A stretch of 64,000 nt of DNA from Neckera pumila (GCA_963969595.1 OZ018417.1:21392501-21456500), one strand, 5' to 3'; numbered from the stretch's first letter, positions 11,097 through 23,103 are shown. Program-made: numbers and translations. Notes: generated from the letters alone by a model not told the origin.

Positions 11097-13028
11097 GTGG
11101 AGTACGCGAACAGACTCACGAACTTCGTGACGTTGGGAGAAATGCGTCCGAACTCTCCAGAGGTCCCCTGGAAGACACCACCAAGAGCAGGGCAGAGCGC
11201 TGTCACTGCCATTGATTGCTCTGACTACCAGCGGCTGCATGCATACGATGGGTGGACATCAGATTCCCAAGACGATTCCTGGATGGCAGAATTCCGGGAT
11301 TTCGCAGGTAATTACTCTGACAAAGCTAATTCTGATTGGGAGATTTGTAGTTTGAGTGAAAATGAACTGGGAGAGGACCGTGAATTTGACGAACAAACAT
11401 ACGAAGAATTCACCCATGTCGATCACAACCATGCAGCTGCTCTAGAGCGGATTCGTGCTTTGTATTGCGATGCACAGTGGAGTCAAGACTCCGAGGTTCT
11501 AGCGGGGAATCCCTCAGCCTTTACAGGCCTTCATCCCAGGCCTACTCATTGCTTTCGACGTCAGAAAAGGCCACCTCGTTACTACTTTGAGCTGTGGTGG
11601 GACGCGGCCACAATTGAGGTCCTCGTGGAGCAGACCAATTTATACGCCAAACAACAATGTACTGTAGCGAATGACCCTCAAAGGCGCGGGCAATCAGTTG
11701 GTTGCAATGGCGGGACGAATTGGAAGGACACGGATGCGGTGGAACTGAAGGCTTTCCTTGGGATTGTAATCCTCATGGGCTTAAAATTATGCTCGTCAAT
11801 TCGGCAGTACTGGCAGAAGGACCCATTTTGGCGGTGTGGGTTCATCTCCCAAGTATTGAGCCGTGACCAATTCGAGTGCTTGTTTTGATGTTTGCATTGC
11901 ATGGACAACGCGACACTGTGCCAAGACAAGGAGGCCTTTGAGTATGACAAAATTGGAAAAGTGTGGTGGTTGGTCGATCAATTTGTGGCACAATCCAAGG
12001 AGCTGTTCAACTGCGAAAAGTACCTTACCTGTGACGAGTTGATGATTGCCTATCGCGGCCATTTTTCACCCATTTGCCAATATATCCCTGCAAAACCCAC
12101 AAAGTATGGAATCAAGGTGTGGGCGGCCATTTCTATTCCCAGCCGCTATATATACAACATTATACCATACTTGGGTAAACACGTTGGAGAATCGGAGGTG
12201 GCACTGGGGGAGAAGGTGGTCCATCAATTGATAAGTGGTTTGGGTCACAAGTCACACACCATTGTGTGTGACAATTTTCTTACGTCCCCACAGTTAATCC
12301 AAGGCTTATTGGAGAGAGGAATCATTGCAACCGAGACCGTGCTTGGCAGATGTGTGGGATTTCCTTCCTGCCTGCAGGGAATGAAGAGAGGCGAGCATCC
12401 CAGGTCGACCTTATTTTGGCAGATGCACAAACTGTAGAAAATGGCGGCCACCACTTGGTTTGATTCTAAACCAGTATCTTTCCTGAGTACCTCTAAGAAC
12501 CCAGTTGGTGAAGCCAGTACATTCTGGTGGTTGGAAGGAACACGGCGAGAGATCTCCACGTCTCCACAGCAAGTTGAGTACCAGCAGTTCATGAAAAGGG
12601 TTGATTTGATTGATCAGATGCGCCGGGATTACACTATGCAGTTCCAATCAAAGAAGTGGTGGCACAAGCTCTTTTACTTCATTGTTGATTCATTGCTGCA
12701 AAATGCTTGGGTACTTTTTCGTTACGACCGTGAGCATCGGGGAGATGGGGATGTTGGAGGCCGCTTGGGTTTTTACCTTGACGTTGCAAAGTCGTTGATT
12801 CAACTTGTTGTGCCCTTGCCTTGGACTTGTAGCCCCCCACAACATGCACCCTGACGCAATCCACTTCACCGTGAGGCATCCAGAATTGGTGCACAAAAAC
12901 GCTGCCGAGTGTGCAAGAAGAAGCAACGTCGCGTCTGCAAAGCGTGTGGTTGGTTACCGGTCTGCGACGATCCTTGCTTCGAGAAACTTCATAGTCAAAA
13001 GAAGTGGACCCTGATATTGTCACAATAG
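11097..13028 (+). pseudogene. piggyBac-family transposase, three in-frame stops
   Basis: A single frame runs about 644 codons (piggyBac transposases are near 600). It contains FTGLHPRPTHCFRR, LVEQTNLYAKQQ, LTCDELMIAYRG, YIPAKPTKYGIKVW, TIVCDNFLTSPQLI, TWFDSKPVSFLST and RVDLIDQMRRDY, the DDE_Tnp_1_7 signature order. The three catalytic Asp codons are present at 12033, 12270 and 12603. The C-terminal zinc-binding domain is present after the last stop as C-X2-C-X7-C-X2-C-X5-C-X3-C-X4-H (about 12900-12995). Frame 0 is interrupted by TGA at 11886, TAG at 12435 and TGA at 12852. There are no frameshifts in between, and each stop is one C-to-T change from a sense codon (CGA, CAG, CGA). The N-terminus is uncertain: an open frame in another phase begins at 10862. 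The family cuts and pastes DNA at TTAA without footprints. It is common in animals and, to my knowledge, poorly documented in plants. As written it is inactive. Confidence 0.88.
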
Positions 13029-13848
13029 TCTGACGTGCGTTGCGTTCATTGATTGTGCAGAGTGGTTGCTGCAGACGTCAGGAAGGTCTCCTGGATCTGT
13101 GTCCAAGAGCGGGCGCCGGACTGGTCGACGAAGTCGTGACGAGTAGCGGAGACCTTGGAGCGGAGCTCCATGTAGTTCAACGAATCTAGTCGCACCGTCG
13201 CGGCTGTATGGCGCTCGCTGGATTGTCGCAGGAGTCATTCCCGCAGAGTCTTCATGACGGTGTTGGCAAATTCGGAGCTTGCATACATGGTCGGCTGATT
13301 TTGGTTGTAGCGTGGCAAGGGTGCCCTTAGCCGATTCGTAGGGTGTCCAGAACTTTTTGAATTCAAGGTTGGTGGTTTTAGGTGGTAGCATTACAGGGGT
13401 TCCTTTGCCAAACTTGTGTTGAATTTTGTCTTTTGTGAGCAGTGGCGCAGTCTCATTTCTGCGATTTCTGCATTGGCGGCAATGCAATGCCCACAGTGAC
13501 TCTAATTGCTTGGAAAATGAAAGACGATGCATTGGTGAATTTCAGCTTTGTTGAATTTGTTGCTTCAGCTTTTGTAAATGAATCCCGTAGGAGCATGGAC
13601 TCCGTCAATCCGTCAAGTAATAGGCACTTGATGCTCGTGGGCATGGCTTGAGGTCCTCCTCGCTTATACCGAGGTAGTCGGTCACTGTCGTCGTGGTACC
13701 CGATGCATTCCGGTCGCCTGTTGTCGCAGCCACCGGACCTTCTTTGTTTGCAAGTCATGTAATGTTGTGCTGAATGACGCGCATGGGCCAAAATTTTGCA
13801 TAGCGTTGCATCACTATATAGCCCTCCTGCCCTCCAAATTTCACGCAA
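13020..13848 (-). other. Unrecognised minus-strand open frames downstream of the transposase
   Basis: Two overlapping minus-strand open frames occupy this stretch: 13848-13453 (131 aa, starts MREIWRAGGLYSDATL, contains Cys/Arg-rich KQRRSGGCDNRRPECIGYH) and 13532-13020 (170 aa, contains KFGKGTPVMLPPKT and RLRRPVRRPLLDTDPGDLP). They lie tail-to-tail with the piggyBac pseudogene and share its higher GC content, so they could be a decayed second gene of the element or captured host sequence. A frameshift near 13453-13532 would be needed to join them. Being in a GC-rich stretch, open frames can also be fortuitous. I do not recognise either. Confidence 0.25.
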
Positions 13849-14191
13849 TTCCGGCCATCAGTGCATGTGGCACAAATCCCGAAGCACTACATGGAGGTCC
13901 TCAAAGGGCCTGAGATTTGAATTTCTTCTGTGATCGGCCCAAAATTTCTCCCCATCGGACCGTTGGAAATCAGCCGCAAAGGTGGCATCGGACCCGCACG
14001 CAAAGCATCTTTCAATCCATGCGGTGGCATTACAACAATTTCAAACTACTCTGACGCAAAAGCTCAATTTCTACAGGGGTGCAGAAAAGTGTCCGCTTCG
14101 GTCAGGCGAAGCATGGGCGGTGAGGGGTTAAACCAAGGGGAGTGTTTTTTGATTGGCGCATCAGCTCCTGTTACAGATTGGAAGTAGAAGG

Positions 14192-14203
14192 TTTATATAT
14201 AAG
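14192..14203 (+). promoter_or_regulatory. TATA-like element upstream of the methylthiotransferase gene
   Basis: TTTATATATAAG lies 364 bp upstream of the proposed start codon, in the right orientation, and is followed by a purine-rich stretch. If used, the 5' leader would be about 340 nt and contain upstream ATGs, so an additional 5' intron or a closer start site is possible. Confidence 0.35.
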
Positions 14204-14566
14204 AGAATGAGATATAAAGGAGGGTGATATTATAGAGAATTAGATGTATGTATTCTACCATCCACTGGTGATCTATTACCCCAGTTTCATTCATCCAAAT
14301 TCGGGAACCTGAAGATTCTTCAGAAACCCTAGCAAGCTCCAACTTACTTGCAGCTGCACCATCACGGTCGAGTCCGTCCCCGCGGATTGTTTCTTCCGCA
14401 CTCTCTCATAAAGAATCCGTGCTTTCGTTAGCTCCGTAGTTTCATTTTGCGATGTAGCCAAAGAAATTGCATTCAAATCTTTCAGATTTTTTTTCTCCTT
14501 GAGGTGAAGTGCGTTCATGACTTAGAAATTTTGAGGAGGGCTAGAATTTGTGAAGAGGCCGTCGGC

Positions 14567-17500
14567 ATGGAGGATATCGAGGATATGGTGGGCGAGTTTG
14601 CCGGGGGTGCGCCATTAGGATTGCACTTGCCGAAGAAGGATTCGACCTCGCCTCCTCGTCATCGCAACATCAGCAGCAGTGCTGTGGGTATTAAGCCGCG
14701 TCGTCTGCGACCTGCGATGAGTTCGAGTGGCGGTAGTGATGGTTCCACGTGTGAAAATGGGGAAACGGACAAGGCTAAAGTGCCAGGGACGCAGGTGAGA
14801 TTGGAATTTGGAAACTGCAAAATCGTTGTCTGAGGGTTATGGTGTTTCTTTCCCCTCCAATTGTCACACTTTAAGGGATGAGCGTAGTCTTAATGACTAG
14901 AATGATTAGGTTTCGAGATATTCTTGCTGGCAAATCGAAGAGCATTCCAGAACACCAAAGAATGCTTTGTTTGGATTAGTATATGCAAAAATTATTAGGT
15001 TTCAAGTTTTATTAGTGATCTAAGTTCTGATATTGAGGTGTTGTACGTTTTCAAACTCTGTTGTTGTGAGGATTTTGAACTGTTGTATATAGGTACGTGG
15101 GGCAATTTTGTGTGGCAAAAGGTATAGGGTTTCAAGGTTTTATTGGTGATGAAGTTCTGATGTTGAGGTGTTGTACGTTCTCAAAATCATTGGTTGCGAG
15201 TATTTTGAAGTGCTGTATTTAGGTACGTGATGCAATTTGGTGTAATAGTTAATCAAATACCTTTTTTGGTGTGAATGCAGACAATATACTTGAAGACTTT
15301 TGGTTGTTCTCACAATCAGGTGTGTTTGTGCATTTCCTTATGAGCATTGCTGATTGTTGTTAGGACTTCGAGCTAAACCCTCTAAGTTTTCCTTGTACAC
15401 AGAGAATTGTCCATAAGCATTTGAGCATGGTTCTTGTTGTTTAATTGTCTTTATTTTGGTTGGGTCTTGATGGCAGTTGAAGGACGGTTGTAGCATGTAT
15501 TTTTTGGGCACCGCATGATTTAAACTATGATGAATTTTCAAAGTGCTGATTATAGGTTCACGCAAACTTGACCCTAGTCTCTCATTTGCGATATTTTGGC
15601 AAGAATCTAGGGGGTTACTTTGGGTAAGGGTTACGCTTAGGTGTAGTTATCTTGCAGTGGTACTTTTCATGCCACTAACTACTTTTGAAATACTAGTGGT
15701 TACCGGTTTTCCTTGATTGCTCTCTAATCACGTGAATTTTGAGATTGTTGTGGTGCTGTAGTCTTGAATCAATTTGCTGGAACTGGCAATGTCAGTTTGA
15801 ACCGGGCGTCACTTCTGTGTCAGTTCTGGGCGATGGAGGTTACTGGTTAGATACTTGTAGTAGACGGTTGTTAGGCGGAAATTCCATTTATAATTTGTTG
15901 TTCAGTAAAGGAAATGGCATATAATTACCTAAGGTATTTTGCTGTGCATGTGCAATGCATTCACATGCATGGTTTTGTTTGAAACAGAGTGACAGCGAAT
16001 ATATGGCTGGCCAGTTATCAGCTTATGGATATGGTCTCACCGAACTTCCTGACATCGCGGACCTTTGGCTTATTAACACGTAGGAATCTCTCGCATGATA
16101 CCTTTTATATGTCATTTGGTGATTCATGTTTGTAGCTGTTGTAATAAGAGTTCTTACAGCTAAATTTTTCTATGCATTATCTGTTTTCGTTTAGGTGTAC
16201 GGTTAAGAATCCAAGTCAGTCAGCTATGGAAAACCTTATTCGCAAAGGCAAGCATGCCGGGAAACCACTTGTAGTGGCCGGCTGTGTTCCTCAAGGCAGC
16301 AAAAATCTGAAAGACTTGGAAGGTGTGAGTGTGGTGGGAGTTCAACAAATTGACAGAGTTGTTGAAGTTGTAGAGGAGACTCTGAAAGGGCATGAAGTCC
16401 GACTGCTTCGACGTAGCTCTCTTCCTTCTCTTGATCTGCCCAAAGTACGTGCAATACTCCACGAATGTAATCCTCTTTCCTTTGATTTTTATCCCGAAGA
16501 CCATGTCTGGTATTTATTGCATTAGTACTGACTACTAGTTCTTGCTTGATGGTGCCTAAGTCCTTTTATGGATATCGTCACACTCCCCTATGTGCGATCT
16601 TTGGAATTAGGAATAAGTCAACCACTATGCTTGACGTAACAACCAAATCACAACTAAATGTTAGTACCTTTCTATGAGCCATCTGAGTAGAAGTGGTCTC
16701 GATTTGTGGGGAATGCTTGCAGGTTAGGAAGAACAAATTCGTGGAGATAGTGCCGATCAATGTTGGGTGTCTTGGTGCATGCACTTACTGCAAGACCAAG
16801 CATGCACGTGGCCATCTCGGGAGCTACCCTGTAGCGTCATTGGTACAAAATCCCGTTCCAACAACATTGAAATTTATCTAGAACTGGACAACCGGAGGGA
16901 TTTTGAATTCATATTTTCTGTTGTAAGCGGGCCTATTAGTGCACTTGTCAGAGCTCTGCTATTTGCAAAATGGTTGTACTTGGTTACACAGTGTTTGTGC
17001 CTTTCATGTAGATAGTGAACTCGTCCTCAACAGTTTGTATCGATTCTCGAAATCAAAATTTTAATAATTTTTTTTGCTGGATTTGGATTAAAGGTGGACA
17101 GGGTGAAGGGAGTAGTTGCCGAGGGTGTGAAGGAGATATGGCTCAGTAGTGAAGATACTGGCGCTTTTGGTAAGTATTTCTGGTGCGAATTAATATGTAT
17201 GAATAATGTTTGGACATTCCTTTGCATAATATGCTGATGACTAACTGTTGGAAACATGTTTATGATTCAGGAATTGATTTAGGAACAGATTTGCCAGCAC
17301 TTCTTCATGCGCTGGTGGCAGTACTTCCTGCAGACCAGAGCACTATGCTGCGCATTGGCATGACGAACCCTCCTTACATCTTGAAGCATCTTGAGAGCAT
17401 TGCTAAAATATTGAACCACCCCTGCGTATACTCATTCCTTCATGTGCCTGTACAGTCTGGCAGTGACAATGTTTTAAAGGTATGTTCCGCAAGCCCTCTA

Positions 17501-19471
17501 ACTCTTAATTGTTTGTCTTCTTGTTGTATCCATAATTTGGTTTCATAGTTATGTTTCCTGGTGAAAGAATAATCTTTCTTTTTTCGAGCTGAGTGAGCTA
17601 TTAGAATTTATTGAAACTAGCATCTAGCAAAATAAAATTTTGAACGAAGACGTCTGTCATCTAAGGCAGATTACATCCCAAATTTAGTAGCCTGGGTTGT
17701 TGCATCTATGAGCACTTGATGGCAGTAGTCAATTTCAGGTAAAAGAAGCGGGGTCTAACATATCAAAATCCGTCGATCTGAACGTCGGATGGTGTTCTTA
17801 ATGGTATATTAGTGAGTGCAAGAAAACAAATTTTATTTTGGTAATTGTGCATCTGGTTACTGAGGCTTCCTTTATTTCTTGTATCTGTTCTGCAACAACC
17901 TTGGATAAAATTAATATTGTTGTTTTTTTGCACTTCGCACAATTTTGTTTACAGTTGTGTAGATGAATACAGTTAATGCCATTTAATCGTTAGGATGCAT
18001 CTATAGAATGAGATGCAGTTGTGCTTACAGGTCTAAGTATTGGTCTTTGTTTGTGTGGCAATAGGGCATGAATCGGGAGTATACAGTTGGTGATTTCAAG
18101 AAAGTGGCTGACACTTTGCTGCGTCTTGTACCGGACTTGCACCTTGCAACGGATATCATTTGCGGGTTTCCTGGAGAAACTGTGGAGGATTTTGAAGCTA
18201 CAATGACTTTAGTCAAGCAGTACAAGTTTCCTCAGTTGCATATATCTCAGTTCTACCCTAGACCAGGTACTTGCTAAATGTTGGTTTTGTTGTCTTCTGG
18301 TGATTCTATTTCATCACTAATACCGGTAACCTAGTATTTTAATATATTCAAGAAATAAGAGGTTTTGATTTCTCACGGAACAGGTGGTTAGTACCCTTCT
18401 TAGTCAATACAGATATATATACCCTCAATTGTGTGCCCTGTGGTATGTCCAGGTACACCAGCAGCAAGGATGAAACGTGTGCCCACAGCAGAGGTGAAGA
18501 AGAGGAGCCGTGAACTCACCTCACTTTTTGAATCCTTCAATCCATATTCTGGCATGGAGGGTAAAGTGGAGAAGGTCTGGGTGACTGATGTAGCGTCGGA
18601 CGGTGTTCATCTTGTGAGTACTTTATGTTTCACCTGCATTCGCCTTGCTTGGCCAAACTACCTGGAATTTCTCAGGATCCGTCTGGTTTAATCGAAATTG
18701 TCACAGCATTGTCATGAATGTGTACCTGAGGGAATAGATTGATTATACTGCCCCGTAATCTGGTCATTTTATTAGACGAGATGAAGAGTCTTCAGTCAAG
18801 GCTAATTTTGGCGCCTTAAATTTCAGGTTGGCCACACCAAATCCTACGTTCAAGTTCTGTTCCCTGATGTGACGGGTCTAATGGGCAACAGCGTTAACGC
18901 GAAGTTCACATCTGTGCAAAGGTGGTCGGTCATGGGTGAAGTTGTAAAGCCTACCATAACAACCATGAAGACGAGAATCAACTCCTTGACTTCGCTGTTG
19001 AGAGCCAAGAGCATGCCAGTGAAACCTGCCCAACCTTTAGTGGAGAGCGATTGCAGAGCTGGAGACGGACCCTGTTCTTGCTCATCTATCGACCTAAAAC
19101 AAAGCCTCGCGTGTGAAGACAGAAGTGACATAACAGACTTTAGTGCGGATTCAGAGGAAAGTTGTTGCAGCAGCGATCGGAAAGATGATAAAGAGGAGGA
19201 TGTTTTTAATATCTTTGCTGAGGTTTGTAGCATGTTCGATAAAAGCGGCATCAAGGTAGAGGGATTGGAACGCCGCAGGTCGTTGGAGAAACATAAAGCA
19301 AATTTTATACTCGACGAGGATGATGTTGGACCAGTTGTCATTGTTCAGGGAAAACCAAAGGTGCGATCCGCTAGGTTTGGTGGGTTCCTCGGTGGGTTGC
19401 TCCTCACAGGAGTGTTCTTTGGGCTCTTGGGAATTATCTCGGGTCTAGTCATGAGAATTTCTAATGATTAG
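14567..19471 (+). CDS. CDKAL1: CDKAL1-type threonylcarbamoyladenosine tRNA methylthiotransferase
   Basis: Ten exons splice cleanly with GT-AG borders and phase: 14567-14794, 15281-15319, 15988-16079, 16195-16444, 16723-16842, 17094-17169, 17271-17479, 18065-18266, 18453-18613 and 18827-19471, giving 673 residues. The enzyme converts t6A37 to ms2t6A37 in ANN-decoding tRNAs, using two Fe-S clusters and SAM. Order of domains: start MEDIEDMV (as in the plant orthologue); N-terminal UPF0004/MTTase domain with cluster-binding cysteines in [19 protein letters not shown] and VAGCVPQG; radical-SAM motif GCLGACTYC (CX3CX2C); [62 protein letters not shown]; a TRAM domain in exons 9-10; an acidic Ser/Cys-rich linker; and a C-terminal hydrophobic helix ([18 protein letters not shown]) expected to tail-anchor it in the ER membrane as in animal CDKAL1. 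No stop or frameshift is seen. It is the only evidently intact gene in the window. Confidence 0.96.
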
Positions 19472-19539
19472 CTAGCTAGCTCTTCGATTTTGAAAAGAAG
19501 GTTAACGCCCTTGAAATTGACAGCAAATTTTGCACCAGA

Positions 19540-19545
19540 AATAAA
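19540..19545 (+). terminator. Candidate polyadenylation signal AATAAA
   Basis: AATAAA occurs 69 bp after the methylthiotransferase stop codon, in a T-rich 3' context. Plant poly(A) signals are loose, so this is only a candidate. Confidence 0.4.
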
Positions 19546-19654
19546 TTGCTTTGCTTGTTTCTGAAGCTAGCAGAAATCTTTCAAATTTTTATAACAAATT
19601 CAAGCCTTATGGAGGCCGCCAGATCTGAACAAGTTGTGGAAATACAACAAATAA

Positions 19655-19775
19655 AAAGTTTTTAAAATAAAAAAATAAAAATAAAAATCTGCCGTGGCAA
19701 TTCAAGCACCTGAATTGTCACATTGTATTGCAATTTTTATTTTTATTATATTTTTATTTTTATTTTTGAAAATAA
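19655..19775. repeat. AT-rich fold-back (inverted repeat) sequence
   Basis: A left arm of A-rich AATAAAAATAAAAAT followed by TGGCAATTCA is mirrored by TGAATTGTCA followed by a T-rich TTTTTATTTTTATT arm, with AGCACC as the loop. The combined arms are about 45 bp with mismatches. It may be a small fold-back transposon just downstream of the gene's 3' end. Confidence 0.5.
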
Positions 19776-22700
19776 ATAAGTAAATAATTTGTTGAATTTG
19801 CATTTTGGTCAAGATCCGGTGACCTTCATGCCCCATTTTTCTTCTAATGTCTACATCTCCAAATTGGATAGAAAGATAAGTATTGGAGATAAAATTAGAA
19901 AGTTCATGATATTGTGAAGAAAATTAGTACTTTCTAATAATTTACAAAGTCATTGTACTTCAATAAGCACCCGATGTTGGCCAAATTTGTAGCATATGAT
20001 TGAAAAATTAAAATTGCAACATTACAAGATCATTTTATACTTTGTAAAGTCCAAAACAAATAAATAACACAAAAAACACCACAATAATTGAGTGTCTCTT
20101 GGTTTCTTGAAAGAACTTCTAAAAGTGGCACATAATCAAATACTTTATTATGTTTGCACTTCTAAATTTGTGCCCTATTAGAGTCATCCGTAAAGTCCCG
20201 TCCAGTTTGGAGGGGACTTTTTTCGACAAATTTCCTCCGACGGACGCCCCCATAGGTGACCACGATCTCGCAGGCGACCACAATCCCGCAAGCAAAGTCT
20301 GGACAAAACTTCTTTTTGGTTGATTTGGGTACAAAAGAAGGTTTGATACCCACTTTTGTATTGACATTTTGCCCAAAATCTGCTTTTTCACAAAACTGCG
20401 GGGTTTAAAGCCCGGTTTTGGGTACTTTACAATTAACTCTATAGCCTAGGTACTTTACTATACCTTGTAATTTACATATATATGTATATTGAAACTATTT
20501 ATTTTGGGGGCTATTTAGCTATTATTTCACAATAGAAATGTCCCTATTTTTATTTCTACTTCTACTTTTCACTCATTTTCCTACACCCTATGGTAGTTAA
20601 AACTAAATTTGAAACATTTAAATGTCCCTATTGTAATTCACAAATTTATACGCAGTTTTAAGGTTGATTAATACAATATGTACACTCTAACTAATATTGA
20701 ATACAAACCTATACAAACACTATATATATAGACATCATATATTAAACAATTCATACAAATGAACCATACATATATAATAGGTGAAAAACCACAAAAATTG
20801 AAACTTCAACAAATAATATCATATTGGCTAAGCATGATTTATGCAACACGTTTTTGAAAATACCTGCTATAGATCTGAATTGGAGCAAATAAATAGATAA
20901 CAATCCAAAATGACATGTTCATTAACTTGTCTATTTGCAAGTGGAAAATAGAAGCTCTTCATGAGAGTTCTTCCCTTATTTTAAAGAATATCTTTTGTGT
21001 AGATTTACTAATTATATACTACAGATCATTACTATATACTATAGAGTAGTTGTAATATTGTATGCTTCAAAAAAATGATGCTATAATAACTTGAATATTT
21101 CTTAAATTATTAGCTCCAACATTTAAATGCACCCTATAGTAAGTCTTATGTAGTTTCTAAAGTAATTGCTAATAAAATACCCTTGGCCTAAGCGATGCAA
21201 ATTATGTGGTTTTGTTCTGAGCATGTATGTGTTGACAAAATTCAAATTTGTTGTATGATGAGGTGACAGAGAAGCACATGCTTTAGGCAAGTGGCAAAAT
21301 CATGCACAAGGTTGTCCGTTTAGTAGCAACTTGTAACCATTTCTACTCATAGTAACTCAAGTTCTTCAAGTAGCGACAACAATGATAAAGTGCAAAAAAC
21401 AAAAGGATGTTTGAATTCAAAATTTGTAAAACAACAATCTCAAATTGAAAAAGGAAGACATTTAAGTTCACAATAAAACTAAATGAAAAAAATTGTCACA
21501 AGAATTTTGTAGAAATGACACTTCCAACTTAACCCAAAAACAATGTTCAAGAGGGAATTAAACTATCATGCATCTAATAATCCCTGAAGTTAGTAATGAT
21601 ATTTCTAAAATCTTGAAACCAAATGCTTACCTGGCAACATGATAGAAATGAAGGCTTATTGATCTATTCCATGTCTCTACAAATCATCACGCTAATGAAT
21701 GATGGCTAGTTGGTACGCAAAGCTTTGCTAGTTATCAAACAACTAATTATACAAAAAGTCTTTGAACATATACTTGTCATAGTATCTGCCTAAGTAACTA
21801 TGCAACTTGGACTTCATAAAGCACAATGAAGAAAATTTATATTCATTTCAATGCTACCAAATACAACAAAAACAACAATCAATTTGTGGTTGATAAACTC
21901 ACTCAAACAATTCAAGATGAAGGCATTCTAGCAAAAAAATTTGACATCTTAGTCAACACATTCTGGTGTGTTGTGTCTTCCATGGTTGCCTTTGCATTGC
22001 TTTTCATAATAAGCCTAAACAATGATGATTGCAAGCCCAAATTCTACGCACCCAACAATGGATCAAAAAATGCAATTTTTCAATCAAAAAGTGCAAATTT
22101 TTTAAGCAATTTTCACTGAAAATATTGTGTCTAGAACATGCCTTAAAGGACAATACTAAAAGATACAAACTTGTCTATTAAGCACTTTCTACCACGTCTT
22201 TTAAATTTACCATTTTTACTAAAGAGAAAGGAGGTGTTTTAACTGCAAAATTTAAGTCAAGAAATGTATCCTGAAAATTGAAAAGGCATAGACTTGCATT
22301 AATATACAAAATATAAAGGGAAGAGTTGATGCAAAAAGATTGTCTTTACTCTCGTTGCAAAAAATTTAATAGTTCTTAGTTAGCTTTGTTCTCTAGTATG
22401 TCTATTGGAGGATTTTTAGAGCTTATTTAGATCCTGAATACAATCTAGAGCACAATCCTGAGTCTGAGCTTGAGTTCTCTATTTCATAATTGCCATTGCA
22501 ACCTTTAGATTCTTTGCCATCACAACTTGAAGACAAAGGCAAACCCTCAAAGCAACAAAAACGACCTCGTATTGAGCAGCCATGGCATGGTAATCTTTAA
22601 CTCGACGCATGAGCTTTATCATATAGAAAAAAGTTGTTGTCACAATCAGTGGTTGTGTGGCCTTGTCCAATCTTTGTTTAGAGATAAACGAACAACTTAC

Positions 22701-22848
22701 GTTGCAGATACTATTCGTTGTATCTTTTATTTCTTACAAATATAGAATAAGGATTATTTGTGCTCTTTTTAAAACTCATCATTAGAGAAGGAGGTAATGT
22801 CACAAACATAGTTCAAAACCTTTATGAACATACTTATAGATAAAAAAA
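19776..22848. other. AT-rich intergenic DNA, no gene recognised
   Basis: A GC-richer island at about 20160-20400 carries a minus-strand open frame of 90 codons with no recognised motif. The rest is AT-rich with only short open frames. Between 22430 and 22740 a few short strings could be decayed retrotransposon coding sequence, but I could not establish a family. Confidence 0.4.
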
Positions 22849-23058
22849 ATTCTAAAACCTTCTGGAAGCATCTTCTAGTTGGAGGAAGCTTCTTGGAGCA
22901 TTTTTTTGTTGGAGGAAGCTTCTTAGAACACTTCTTAGTTGAAAGGAGCTTCTAGAAGCACTTCCTAATTGGAGGAAGCTTCTTGGAGTACTTCCTAATT
23001 GGAAGAAGTTTTTGAAAGCACCTCCTAGCTGGAGGAAGCTTCCGGAGGAATCTCTTAG
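22849..23058 (+). promoter_or_regulatory. Seven tandem 30-bp units with heat-shock-element-like motifs
   Basis: Seven head-to-tail 30-bp units start at 22849, 22879, 22909, 22939, 22969, 22999 and 23029. A typical unit is TTGGAGGAAGCTTCTTGGAG followed by CACTTCCTAG. Several contain GAAGCTTC (GAAnnTTC), and unit 3 extends to a GAAnnTTCnnnGAA-type run; unit 4 has the palindrome TTCTAGAA. Alternating GAA/TTC pentamers are the binding pattern of heat-shock transcription factors. The array ends 8 bp before a TATA box. Because 30 is divisible by 3, the minus strand is open across it with a 10-residue repeat (SFLQLGSAPR-like), which I regard as a by-product rather than a gene. Confidence 0.6.
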
Positions 23059-23065
23059 TGAGTAG

Positions 23066-23073
23066 TATATAAG
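23066..23073 (+). promoter_or_regulatory. TATA box downstream of the 30-bp repeat array
   Basis: TATATAAG begins 8 bp after the last repeat unit, at a distance and orientation typical of a plant core promoter. No open frame of note follows on the plus strand, so the transcript would be non-coding, or this is the promoter of a retrotransposon LTR whose body has been lost. Confidence 0.5.
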
Positions 23074-23079
23074 CAAGCC

Positions 23080-23103
23080 GAGACTAAGGTAGTCCTTAGT
23101 CTC
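23080..23103 (+). repeat. Perfect 10-bp hairpin just after the TATA box
   Basis: GAGACTAAGG, loop TAGT, CCTTAGTCTC: a perfect 10-bp stem with a 4-base loop, placed where transcription initiated from the preceding TATA box would begin. Confidence 0.8.

Larger units (their letters stand above)
10150..14131 (+). mobile_element. Candidate piggyBac element boundaries (TTAA...TTAA)
   Basis: The transposase pseudogene sits in a GC-richer island. The outermost TTAA tetranucleotides with piggyBac-like flanks are TTAACCCGGACC at 10150 and GAGGGGTTAA ending at 14131, which would start with CCC and end with GGG. Beyond CCC the two ends do not match well as inverted repeats, so this pairing may be chance. 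An alternative is that the true ends have decayed or been deleted. Confidence 0.22.

Noticed and set aside
10862..11215. 117-codon plus-strand frame as a separate gene
   Set aside because: It overlaps the start of the piggyBac frame in another phase and has no motif. It may be part of the transposase N-terminus after a frameshift, but this could not be supported.
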